Below are positions 7,929 to 13,932 of a DNA stretch of 17,234 nucleotides, in pieces (within the stretch, counting starts at the first letter, position 1; every line of letters starts with the position of its first letter). A program made the translations under genes and the position numbers. This stretch comes from CAZXIY01 sp964640935 (GTDB lineage Archaea > Thermoplasmatota > Thermoplasmata > Methanomassiliicoccales > Methanomethylophilaceae), in contig CAZXIY010000025.1 in the NCBI GenBank assembly GCA_964640935.1, positions 1-17,234 on the forward strand, in the 5' to 3' direction. Below the pieces are notes generated by a model. That model had not been told where the DNA came from. It searched no databases and saw only the letters and a list, made by a program, of their open reading frames with translations.

Positions 7929-8411
7929 TCATTCCTTCTTCTCGTCGTTTATGAGCGTTTGGAAATGAACGACCGTCTTGCGGTAGTTCTCAAGCGCCAT
8001 GTTCACATTCGCTTCGGTGAAGCTCCACGCCTTTGCCAAATCGCCGTACCTTATGCGGTATCCTTTACGGATCTGTCCATCGAACTCCACATCCATGCTT
8101 TCCAGAAGATCCATCGATTTCAGTTTGTTGATATGCCTGTATACCGTAGGCTTGGTCGTTGACAGAAGGGCCGCGAGTTCCTCCACCGTCCACGCCTTGC
8201 TCATGTTCCTCATGAAAAAATCCATGAACAGACGGTACGGGACGCTCTCTCTGACGTTCGTCGCAGATGTCTTGGGATCGTACCCTTTAGGTATGTACCC
8301 TATCTGGACAAGGAACGTCTCCGCCACGATGTCGATATCGGGAACGGAACTCAGAGGCGTATTGCTTACAACTTGGAGTTCGAACATCGATAGTCTCTCC
8401 TCTATCGACAC
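7929..8411 (-). CDS. Winged-helix (ArsR-like) transcriptional regulator
   Basis: Up to 160 residues. The helix-turn-helix is clear in the middle: AWTVEELAALLSTTKPTVYR and HINKLKSMDLLE, followed by a beta-wing (DVEFDGQIRKGYRIRY). The C-terminal helix contains ENYRKTVVHFQTLINDE and may dimerise. Two starts are plausible: GTG at 8411, which sits at leaderless distance (about 24 nt) from a TATA box at 8431-8438, or ATG at 8387, which has a strong GAGGAGAG ribosome site starting 14 nt upstream. The second would give 152 residues beginning MFELQVVSN. It is the first gene of the transcript with the 83-residue protein and Elp3. The target is unknown. Confidence 0.85.
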   Translation of the reverse strand: MSIEERLSMFELQVVSNTPLSSVPDIDIVAETFLVQIGYIPKGYDPKTSATNVRESVPYRLFMDFFMRNMSKAWTVEELAALLSTTKPTVYRHINKLKSMDLLESMDVEFDGQIRKGYRIRYGDLAKAWSFTEANVNMALENYRKTVVHFQTLINDEKKE

Positions 8412-8430
8412 CTTGATTGAGTTAAGCTCC

Positions 8431-8438
8431 TATTATAA
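8431..8438 (-). promoter_or_regulatory. TATA box for the regulator-Elp3 operon
   Basis: TTATAATA on the minus strand, preceded by an A-rich BRE-like stretch (GTAAAAAG). It predicts initiation around 8408-8411. Confidence 0.6.
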
Positions 8439-8475
8439 CTTTTTACGGGGGTATGCCCAAAATACGCGTCCCGAC

Positions 8476-8994
8476 TCATTCCCAGAGGTCTTTCTTGATC
8501 TGCTCGACAGCCCTCATTATACTGGTGGAAGGCAGCGCGGCCTTGACGGGTATCGTCACGATCCTCTCTATCGTCGGCGTGACTATCGGCGCGCAGACTA
8601 TTGCGAGAGCACCGTCGCGCTCTGCCCTCACCGCCGCGATTATGGCATCCTCCACTGTTGCGACGGGGTACTCGTTGAGTATGACCGGACGCCCTTCGAC
8701 ATCGATCCTCTTCTCCAGATTCTGAAGGACGAGATGCGATGCGATTATCGCTATGAACGCGTCCGAAGACGGTTCGGATATGGATTTCACGGCCTTCACG
8801 ATCATCCTGACCGTCCTGAGATTCGGTTCACGTTTCTCTTCGAGGATCTTGTACATCGTGCTCTGGGAGATGCCGGTGGAACGGCAGAATTCGTTGACCG
8901 TAAGGTTGAGTTCGTTGTCGAGCATGTCCCGGAGGGCCTTCTGGAACCCTCCTTCCTCCTTCAGCATCCCCGATATGAGATCGTTTATCGGCAT
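8476..8994 (-). CDS. XRE-type HTH regulator with archaeal C-terminal ligand-like domain
   Basis: 172 residues from the ATG at 8994. The N-terminal XRE helix-turn-helix is seen in LTVNEFCRSTGISQSTMYKI with ILEEKREPNLRTVRMIVKAV. The C-terminal domain contains PVATVEDAIIAAVRAERDGA and IVCAPIVTPTIERIVTIPVK, a pattern I associate with archaeal regulators of the COG1709 type. An ATG at 9012 is also in frame, but it lacks a ribosome site and overlaps the reductase gene by 17 bp. The ATG at 8994 lies just after the reductase stop with AGAGG 8 nt upstream, so I prefer it. It is third in the thioredoxin operon and may autoregulate it or sense redox state (inference). The single Cys of the HTH domain (in EFCRS) is worth noting. 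Confidence 0.85.
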   Translation of the reverse strand: MPINDLISGMLKEEGGFQKALRDMLDNELNLTVNEFCRSTGISQSTMYKILEEKREPNLRTVRMIVKAVKSISEPSSDAFIAIIASHLVLQNLEKRIDVEGRPVILNEYPVATVEDAIIAAVRAERDGALAIVCAPIVTPTIERIVTIPVKAALPSTSIMRAVEQIKKDLWE

Positions 8995-8995
8995 A

Positions 8996-9880
8996 TCATA
9001 CGCCTCTGACATAATTGACGGCGGATATACCGGCCACGGCCCCCTGCCCGACCGCCTTCGCGATCTGCCACGGCTTCCCGGTCACATCACCGCAGGCGAA
9101 AACGCCTTTGACAGAAGTGATACAGTTCTCGTCCACCTTTATACTGTCGTCCATCTCGGGCATCACGCCGAGATCCATGGCAAGGTCCGCGGACGATTTC
9201 GCCCCGAGCTCTATGAATACGCCGTCCGCCTGTATCGATCTCCCGTCGGCGAGGGTCACGCCCGAGGCGCGGGTATCGCCGTCGATCGACGATATCTTCC
9301 CTTTCACGATCTCCGCTCCGGCGGAGACCGCTTTGGATACCACGTTCTCGGATGCTTTCGTGTCAGACGTTATCCAATACACTTTGGACGCATATCTCGT
9401 CATGAGTTCGGCGGAGACGGCCGCTTCGGTCTCGTCGCCGACGATCATTACGGTCTTACCTTTGTAGAAATTGCAATCGCATGACGCACAGTAGCTGACG
9501 CCTTTGCCATAGTATTCCTTCTCGCCCGGGACCCCGAGCCTGTTCCTGGAAATGCCGGTGGCTATTATCACGGCACGGGCATTTATCCTCAGATCGGTCT
9601 CGGTCAAGATCTCGAATCCGTCTTCCGACGCGGATGCGGATACGACGTTCTCGCCGAATATCCTGCATCCGAATCTCTCGGCCTGCGATAAGCCGATACG
9701 GAGCAGTTCGCCGCCGTCGGCGATCCCGTCCAGACCGAAATAATTCTCGATCTTAGTTCCGTGCATGGCACTGTTGGACGCCTTGCCCACGAGCACTACC
9801 GATACCTTCTTCCTGGCCGCGTGTATCGCGGCCTGCAGACCGGCCGGCCCGGACCCTATGATCAAGACGTCAGCTTCCAT
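8996..9880 (-). CDS. trxB: Thioredoxin reductase-like flavoprotein with atypical nucleotide site
   Basis: 294-residue flavin disulfide oxidoreductase expected to reduce the thioredoxin encoded just upstream. FAD is bound by GSGPAG (9-14) and by the C-terminal VFACGDVTGKPWQIAKAVGQ. The redox disulfide is C131-A-S-C134 in SYCASCDCNFYKGK, where the usual CATCDG carries an extra Cys, C136. The NAD(P) domain is degenerate: the expected GGGDSA region reads GDETEA (148-153), missing the second glycine, and the basic HRR of NADPH-dependent enzymes is replaced by WITSDT. NADPH is therefore unlikely to be the donor. The Thermoplasma acidophilum enzyme, which does not use NAD(P)H, and F420H2-dependent methanogen enzymes are precedents. 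It starts 9 bp after the thioredoxin stop, in one operon. Confidence 0.92.
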   Translation of the reverse strand: MEADVLIIGSGPAGLQAAIHAARKKVSVVLVGKASNSAMHGTKIENYFGLDGIADGGELLRIGLSQAERFGCRIFGENVVSASASEDGFEILTETDLRINARAVIIATGISRNRLGVPGEKEYYGKGVSYCASCDCNFYKGKTVMIVGDETEAAVSAELMTRYASKVYWITSDTKASENVVSKAVSAGAEIVKGKISSIDGDTRASGVTLADGRSIQADGVFIELGAKSSADLAMDLGVMPEMDDSIKVDENCITSVKGVFACGDVTGKPWQIAKAVGQGAVAGISAVNYVRGV

Positions 9881-9889
9881 GTCCTACCC

Positions 9890-10561
9890 TCACAGATCGA
9901 GAATGTATTCCCTGAGCTTCTCGGGCGTGAGGTCGGGGTTGAGGCCGACGAGTACGTCCTTCTGCACGCCGCTCTTGTAGATCAGGAGCGTCGGAATAGA
10001 CTGTATCCCGTATCTGAGCGACGTTGCCGGATTCTCATCCACGTTGAGCTTCCCGACGGCTATGTCGTCGACAGAGATCTTGGCAAGGCCTTCGATGATC
10101 GGTCCCATCCTCTGGCACGGCTTGCACCATGGCGCCCAGCAGTCGACGATGACGAATCCTTTGCTCTTCACGAAATCGGCGAAGTTGTTATCCGTGACCG
10201 TCACGGCGAAATGCTTCTCCTCAGTTCGCTGTGCGGCGGGAGCTGTCATTCCGTTATCCGCGAGCACTTCGAGTATGTCGCTTTTGGCCCTCAGACCGAC
10301 GAGCGGCTCTTCCATGACCTTATCCTTGAACATCAGCAATGTGGGGATCGCATTTATCTCGAATCTCGCGGAGATCCCGGGGGCATCATCCACGTTGAGC
10401 TTCCCGACGGCCACTTTCCCTTCGAGTTCCTTGGACAGGTCATCGATGATCGGTCCCATCCTCTTACATGGGCCGCACCATGGCGCCCAGCAGTCTATGA
10501 GAACGAATTTGTTGTTGTTGATGAAATCGTCGAATGTCTCTTCCGTAAGTTCGGTTACCAT
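9890..10561 (-). CDS. Tandem two-domain thioredoxin
   Basis: 223 residues made of two complete thioredoxin folds. Domain 1 (about 1-103) has CWAPWCGPCKRMGP with C29/C32 and cis-proline in AIPTLL. Domain 2 (about 117-223) has CWAPWCKPCQRMGP with C146/C149 and cis-proline in SIPTLL. The offset is exactly 117 residues. The short linker is Ala/Gln/Glu-rich. Domain 1 has the classical CGPC site; domain 2 has CKPC, where lysine should alter redox potential or partner choice. No signal peptide is seen, so it is cytoplasmic. An SD-like GGGAG lies about 10 nt before the ATG, and a TATA-like GTTATTAAG lies at about 10609-10617. It heads the operon with the reductase and HTH genes. Confidence 0.96.
   Translation of the reverse strand: MVTELTEETFDDFINNNKFVLIDCWAPWCGPCKRMGPIIDDLSKELEGKVAVGKLNVDDAPGISARFEINAIPTLLMFKDKVMEEPLVGLRAKSDILEVLADNGMTAPAAQRTEEKHFAVTVTDNNFADFVKSKGFVIVDCWAPWCKPCQRMGPIIEGLAKISVDDIAVGKLNVDENPATSLRYGIQSIPTLLIYKSGVQKDVLVGLNPDLTPEKLREYILDL
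10036..10506. repeat. 351-bp period internal duplication in the thioredoxin gene
   Basis: Blocks of identical DNA recur 351 bp apart. One block of 25 bp is at 10036-10060 and 10387-10411. A 21-bp block covering the MGPII region recurs at about 10093 and 10444, and another of about 21 bp covers the CWAPWC coding region. The two domains therefore arose by in-frame duplication, kept similar either by recency, by conversion or by strong constraint. Confidence 0.85.
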
Positions 10562-10608
10562 TGATAGTCATCTCCCGATTGATACGGATGTCCACATGCC
10601 CGCCATAC

Positions 10609-10617
10609 TTAATAACG
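10609..10617 (-). promoter_or_regulatory. Probable TATA box for thioredoxin operon
   Basis: GTTATTAAG on the minus strand. It predicts initiation near 10586, leaving a leader of about 25 nt that includes the GGGAG ribosome site. Confidence 0.45.
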
Positions 10618-10729
10618 TTAGGATGGATGCTCCGACCGCATGAAAGGTGCTTCTTTGTTCCGACAGAATAATGCGCCGCCTTCATAATAAAGGCCAAATA
10701 GAGTCGCGCAAATATTCTTTGTCAGCATC

Positions 10730-11095
10730 ATGGATGTAGAATTCGTAAGCTGCTCGGTCGCGAGCATCATCGTTCCGGTCATATTGGCGATATGCGGTTA
10801 TTGGCTGTACAGATACCCTCCGAAGGAGATCAACAGCTCCGTAGGGTACAGGACAAAGACAAGCATGAGAGACCAGAGATCCTGGGACTACGCACAGAGA
10901 CTCGGCGGACGTATGCTGATTTATGCGGGATTGTCATGCATCGTTCTTTCCTGCGCGGTAATGGCCGTGTGCTACATCTTCTCGTATGATCCGTTCTACG
11001 GCATGATCGTTTCCATGATCGTCGCCCTGATATCGATAGCGATCGGAATGGCATTTTCGGAAAAAGAACTGAAGAAGCGGTGCGGCAGACCGTGA
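10730..11095 (+). CDS. SdpI-like small membrane protein
   Basis: 121 residues with three predicted membrane helices at about 5-27, 62-84 and 88-110. Between helices 1 and 2 lies NSSVGYRTKTSMRDQRSWDY and AQRLGGR. This pattern (GYRT, a spaced Ser, W, A, G) is what I recognise from the SdpI family, whose founding member gives immunity to the Bacillus SDP toxin. In archaea the role of such proteins is unknown, and no toxin-like gene is adjacent. The ATG at 10730 is chosen because helix 1 follows directly; a clear ribosome site is not visible. It is transcribed divergently from the thioredoxin operon across 168 bp. Confidence 0.75.
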   Translation: MDVEFVSCSVASIIVPVILAICGYWLYRYPPKEINSSVGYRTKTSMRDQRSWDYAQRLGGRMLIYAGLSCIVLSCAVMAVCYIFSYDPFYGMIVSMIVALISIAIGMAFSEKELKKRCGRP

Positions 11096-11149
11096 TGCCG
11101 AGGGTCAGCGGTTAAATCATACCAATTGCATGCAGGTAACGGCGATGGG

Positions 11150-11407
11150 ATGCTGGAAGAGATGACCGACCTGAAAGGACTCGACATATTCTCGCCGGAC
11201 GGGATCTATGTCGGAAAAGTGGACGATTATGTGCTGGATATACCGAACAAATGCATATCCGGCATCTTCGTGAAGAATGCGAGCCCAGTACTCGTCGACG
11301 ACAACGTAGTGCTGAAGATACCGTTCAGATGGGTCCAGGCCATAGGCGATATAGTCATTCTGAAAGCGTTCCCGAAGCACGTCAATTCCGACGGCAGCGT
11401 GGAATGA
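11150..11407 (+). CDS. PRC-barrel domain protein (second copy in window)
   Basis: 85 residues from the ATG at 11150. The sequence MTDLKGLDIFSPDGIYVGKV followed by VLDIPNKCISGIFVK is a typical PRC-barrel start. An in-frame TTG at 11126 would add eight residues with no family resemblance, so it is rejected. Like the copy at 5919 it is a stand-alone barrel, but the two are clearly diverged, so this is not a recent duplication. Its TGA abuts the TGA of the convergent HD-domain gene, forming TGATCA with no spacer, so the transcripts must overlap. The function is unknown; archaeal PRC-barrels include cell-division and RNA-related proteins. Confidence 0.82.
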   Translation: MLEEMTDLKGLDIFSPDGIYVGKVDDYVLDIPNKCISGIFVKNASPVLVDDNVVLKIPFRWVQAIGDIVILKAFPKHVNSDGSVE

Positions 11408-12007
11408 TCAGCTGCTGATGACGGATCCGCACGGACCGACTATCTTCGGATGCTCGCCGAGTATGCTGACTATTATATCGGCGTCCTCTCCGTAGAGGGC
11501 GGACAGCTCCTTGTGGAGGTCCTCGATCCTGCGTGCTCCGCGGACCGACCCTTTCATAATGAGTTTTTCAACGGAATGGGTGTGCGGAACTACCGTGTTA
11601 TCGCTAACGAGATTGTCCGAATGGGCGACGATCTTCTCCTCTATCGTCCTCGGTATATAATCTCCCGGCGGAAGACCGAGTTCGAGGACATCCTGATCGT
11701 CGAGACCCGCCCCGGTATGCTTCCTTATTACATTGACGAGGTCGTTCGGAAGCCCCATATCCTGAGCCATGCTCGCTCCGATCATCGCATGGAGTATCGA
11801 GTGGTCCCTCGATCTTCCGAGGTCATGGAGCATCGAACCAGCGACGACGAGTTCCCTGTTGCAGTCGATCTTCTTCATGAATTCTTCGGCGACCGTTCTG
11901 ACCGTGCAGCAATGAACGATCACTCTCCTCTTGCAGCCGGCATCCCTGAGGATGCGGATGCATTCGGATTCATCTGGATAAATCGACAACAGTTTTCCCC
12001 CTCTCAT
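11408..12007 (-). CDS. HD-domain metal-dependent phosphohydrolase (TIGR00295-like)
   Basis: 199 residues from the ATG at 12007. HD-superfamily metal ligands are visible: a first His in VIVHCC (H32), the paired LHDLGR (H61/D62), a later His in SILHAMIG, and HSDNL. The N-terminal ECIRILRDAGC matches archaeal HDIG proteins of the TIGR00295 type as I know them; the substrate is not established. The gene overlaps the end of aTrm56 by 38 bp. An alternative start is TTG at 11989, with the purine-rich GAGAGGGGG about 7 nt upstream, giving 193 residues that begin MSIYPDESECI. It is the last gene of a three-gene transcript (winged-helix, aTrm56, HD), and translational coupling is likely. Confidence 0.88.
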   Translation of the reverse strand: MRGGKLLSIYPDESECIRILRDAGCKRRVIVHCCTVRTVAEEFMKKIDCNRELVVAGSMLHDLGRSRDHSILHAMIGASMAQDMGLPNDLVNVIRKHTGAGLDDQDVLELGLPPGDYIPRTIEEKIVAHSDNLVSDNTVVPHTHSVEKLIMKGSVRGARRIEDLHKELSALYGEDADIIVSILGEHPKIVGPCGSVISS

Positions 12008-12488
12008 TAGGTATGACCGTCATCTTGCCGTCGCGGTCGGCATACAATGCCTTCCCTTCGGTGTAATGATCCAGGAATATCGCCAACGCGGCGATCTCGG
12101 AATGCGGCTGATTGCCTACGGATACATTGAAATCCGCACGCTGGTACACTTCAGGCGGCACCTTTTCGGCGCCGACAATGATCATTATGTTCTCGTCCTT
12201 CGGTATCTTCGGAAGGGCCTCGTCCATCCTCTGACCGTACATTGTCAGATGGACGACCTTTCCGTCGAAATTATTGGTCGCGCTCTTCCAGCCCACGCCT
12301 GTCTTTATGGTGTAGTCCCCGCCGAAACGGTCGACAACGCTCTTGATGTTCTCTTCGAGCTTAGGGTCGTAAGTATCCACGTAGATACCTTTCGCCCCCA
12401 ATGCTCTAGACGACAGCGCAACATGCGTGGTCACACGCTTGTCCCTTTCGGGACGGTGACCTATCCTCATTATCCAAATATCTGGCAT
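11970..12488 (-). CDS. trm56: tRNA (cytidine(56)-2'-O)-methyltransferase aTrm56
   Basis: 172-residue SPOUT-class enzyme that methylates the 2'-hydroxyl of C56 in the T-loop of archaeal tRNAs using S-adenosylmethionine. The signature order is clear: IMRIGHRPERDKRVTTHVAL at the N-terminus, GVGWKSATNNFDGKVVHLTM in the middle, then IIVGAEKVPPEVY and FNVSVGNQPHSEIAALAIFL, which form the trefoil-knot cofactor site. The length is normal. It begins 10 bp after the upstream winged-helix gene ends, with an AGGT ribosome site about 9 nt before the ATG, and overlaps the HD gene downstream. Archaea need this stand-alone enzyme or a guide RNA for Cm56. Confidence 0.95.
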   Translation of the reverse strand: MPDIWIMRIGHRPERDKRVTTHVALSSRALGAKGIYVDTYDPKLEENIKSVVDRFGGDYTIKTGVGWKSATNNFDGKVVHLTMYGQRMDEALPKIPKDENIMIIVGAEKVPPEVYQRADFNVSVGNQPHSEIAALAIFLDHYTEGKALYADRDGKMTVIPNERGKTVVDLSR

Positions 12489-12498
12489 TTACGAGGAC

Positions 12499-12999
12499 CT
12501 ACTCTTCATGCTTGAGCTCGATCCTGTGGCCGCGGAAATCCATCTTGACAGATCTGCGGACCAGGCTCTTCAGCATCGTTGCGGTCAGACCCAGAGCCTC
12601 GGCGACGTCGCCGGAGAATCTTCCGTCTTCGCCGACCTCTTTGAGGATCTTCTCTTCTATCTCCGCATACTCCTCTTCGCTCATCATGGCCGCTGCGAGA
12701 ACATCGCTGATCTCATAAACAGGCCACTGGGCGTTGATATGGAACGAGGTGTAATAGGTATGGTATGATTTCTCCGGATAATTTCCGTTAGTGGATATCC
12801 AGCGGCTCTCCACCAATTTCATTTTCTCGAAGAATATGATTGCGTCTCTGCCTTCCGGACCGAATTTCTTCTCGATCTCATCAGCAGTCCTCCACTCCAA
12901 GGTCACCTCTTTGAGGACATCCCTTTTCACGGGCGTGTCCACGGACCTGAGCATAGGTACCAATTCAGAAGGCTCATTGATGACCTTGATTCTATTCAT
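12499..12999 (-). CDS. Archaeal winged-helix (ArsR-like) regulator
   Basis: 166 residues from the ATG at 12999. The frame is open further upstream (to 13146), but a near-perfect TATA box at 13025-13032 sits about 29 nt before the ATG, so transcripts cannot include the extension. The N-terminal helical region SVDTPVKRDVLKEVTLEWRT with ADEIEKKFG is a winged-helix core. The middle segment is rich in Tyr (SYHTYYTSFHINAQWPVYEI). A second helix-turn-helix-like stretch lies near the end (DVAEALGLTATMLKSLVRRS). It is transcribed ahead of aTrm56 and the HD gene. This is the only visible gene here that ends in TAG. The target and ligand are unknown. Confidence 0.85.
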   Translation of the reverse strand: MNRIKVINEPSELVPMLRSVDTPVKRDVLKEVTLEWRTADEIEKKFGPEGRDAIIFFEKMKLVESRWISTNGNYPEKSYHTYYTSFHINAQWPVYEISDVLAAAMMSEEEYAEIEEKILKEVGEDGRFSGDVAEALGLTATMLKSLVRRSVKMDFRGHRIELKHEE

Positions 13000-13024
13000 G
13001 GCTCCCCTAGATACGTCTTGTTCG

Positions 13025-13032
13025 TATATAAA
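13025..13032 (-). promoter_or_regulatory. TATA box for winged-helix/aTrm56/HD operon
   Basis: TTTATATA on the minus strand, a consensus archaeal TATA element, centred about 29 nt upstream of the ATG at 12999. The leader would be zero to three nucleotides. Confidence 0.7.
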
Positions 13033-13058
13033 TAGGAATGTTTTACGCCACAAAGATG

Positions 13059-13066
13059 TTATATAA
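13059..13066 (+). promoter_or_regulatory. Second TATA-like element with no coding gene at the expected distance
   Basis: TTATATAA, a near-palindrome that could work either way. Read on the plus strand it predicts initiation near 13088. The first ATG there (13090) stops after two codons, so any transcript would be non-coding until 13264. Read on the minus strand it could be an upstream promoter for the regulator at 12999. Confidence 0.4.
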
Positions 13067-13232
13067 GACCGCTCGAACTGCCCAAAATTATGGTCTGACA
13101 CTGTTCTCGAATCCCGGGGCAGACACGTCCCCGACCGAATACGCACGATGTGTCCGACACGTCCGAAATCGATTGCGAAGACATTCTGGGATGCGTTATG
13201 GGGGGCCTGTTCCGAGGATCATAAGAGCCAAG

Positions 13233-13240
13233 TTTATCTA
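13233..13240 (+). promoter_or_regulatory. TATA box for the zinc-finger microprotein
   Basis: TTTATCTA, centred about 27 nt before the ATG at 13264, consistent with a leaderless transcript. The same TTATCTA core recurs in the cyclophilin promoter at 14436-14443. Confidence 0.55.
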
Positions 13241-13263
13241 TCATCTCGGAATTAAGGTACTTA

Positions 13264-13425
13264 ATGGCAAAGAAAGAGAAAGCACCGGAAATGAGATACC
13301 AGTGCCTAAAGTGCTACAAGACCTACAAAACGGAACAGCAGGCACTCGATTGTTGCGGATCGTTCATCCAGGCATGGACCATCAACTACAACAAATGGGG
13401 CAGAGGCCACTGGTACGGCCGCTGA
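13264..13425 (+). CDS. 53-residue Cys-rich zinc-finger-like microprotein
   Basis: Small gene of 53 codons plus TGA. After a basic N-terminus (MAKKEKAPEMR) comes a CxxC knuckle (C14, C17), a spacer (YKTYKTEQQALD) and a CC pair (C30, C31), which together could bind zinc. The C-terminal half is aromatic and basic: three Trp, two Tyr and one His in about 17 residues, ending GHWYGR. This composition suggests nucleic-acid binding, but that is inference. Support for reality: TATA box at leaderless distance, purine-rich AAGGT upstream, Cys spacing that would not survive in a random frame, and placement in an otherwise empty gap. A longer overlapping frame (13038-13514) has no such features. I do not recognise a named family. 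Confidence 0.8.
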   Translation: MAKKEKAPEMRYQCLKCYKTYKTEQQALDCCGSFIQAWTINYNKWGRGHWYGR

Positions 13426-13481
13426 TCCGTTCCGAATATTTGACTCGATTTTCATACGAGTATCGATGTTCCAGCTTGCGC

Positions 13482-13489
13482 TTTATTGA
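13482..13489 (+). promoter_or_regulatory. TATA box for winged-helix gene at 13511
   Basis: TTTATTGA, centred 25-26 nt before the ATG at 13511 and only 19-20 nt before the ATG at 13505. This favours the second Met as the leaderless start. Confidence 0.45.
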
Positions 13490-13510
13490 AATATCCAATC
13501 GACGATGCCT

Positions 13511-13828
13511 ATGAAAGATATGACATCCGAAAACGTTGTTGACAAACTGATAGGCGAGCTCAGTTTATTGGAACGCCATATAACGATGCTCAAGGTCACC
13601 AAGGCCAACCAGCCCATAGGCATAATACGCCTATCAGAGATACTCAACGTCCCCAAACATAAAGTGAGGTATTCCCTAAGATTGCTGGAACAGGAAGGAC
13701 TCATATCGCCTTCCACGGATGGAGCTATGGTCACCGACAAGTATGACGCATACATGGCGGAGACCTCGGAAAAGCTCGACAAGATCGTCGAGACTGTGGA
13801 ACGTCTCAAGAAAGAGATCCCGCAGTGA
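13511..13828 (+). CDS. Small winged-helix DNA-binding protein with C-terminal coiled coil
   Basis: 105 residues from the ATG at 13511 (107 from 13505). The N-terminal helix DKLIGELSLLERHITMLKV leads into a winged helix: PIGIIRLSEILNVPKHKVRY as the recognition unit, SLRLLEQEGL, then the wing (ISPSTDGAMVTDKY). The last 30 residues (AETSEKLDKIVETVERLKKE) form a heptad-like coiled coil suited to dimerisation. The start choice follows TATA spacing. A T-rich terminator follows the stop. The membrane-protein gene downstream has its own possible promoter, so co-transcription is uncertain. It is likely a transcriptional regulator; its target is unknown. Confidence 0.85.
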   Translation: MKDMTSENVVDKLIGELSLLERHITMLKVTKANQPIGIIRLSEILNVPKHKVRYSLRLLEQEGLISPSTDGAMVTDKYDAYMAETSEKLDKIVETVERLKKEIPQ

Positions 13829-13846
13829 TCCCGGTTTTTTGATCAG
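13827..13846 (+). terminator. T-run terminator after the winged-helix gene
   Basis: Six consecutive T at 13835-13840 directly after the stop codon, flanked by TGATC and GATCA arms. Archaeal termination relies mainly on U-runs, so this is a plausible end for the short transcript. Confidence 0.5.
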
Positions 13847-13932
13847 ACAGGATCGTTCTCACCGATGCGATGGCCTGCAGCCACATGCAAAGGATAATTA
13901 GGGTTGCACAGCAATCATCCGGCGTGACAAGC

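Noticed and set aside
9761..10564. 267-codon plus-strand frame opposite the tandem thioredoxin
   Set aside because: Its internal repeats only mirror the duplicated thioredoxin domains on the other strand.
10730..11095. Immunity gene of a toxin locus, suggested by SdpI similarity
   Set aside because: No toxin or processing gene is nearby; only the family resemblance is kept.
12409..12501. Pyrrolysine read-through of the TAG ending the winged-helix regulator
   Set aside because: The next 30 codons run through the aTrm56 coding region in another frame and end at another TAG; there is no sign of a longer product.
13000..13146. N-terminal extension of the winged-helix regulator at 12499-12999
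   Set aside because: The consensus TATA box at 13025-13032 lies within the extension, so the mRNA starts near 13000.
13038..13514. 158-codon plus-strand frame spanning the gap and the zinc-finger gene
   Set aside because: It overlaps the microprotein in another frame, has no family signature, and its start lies upstream of the predicted transcription start.
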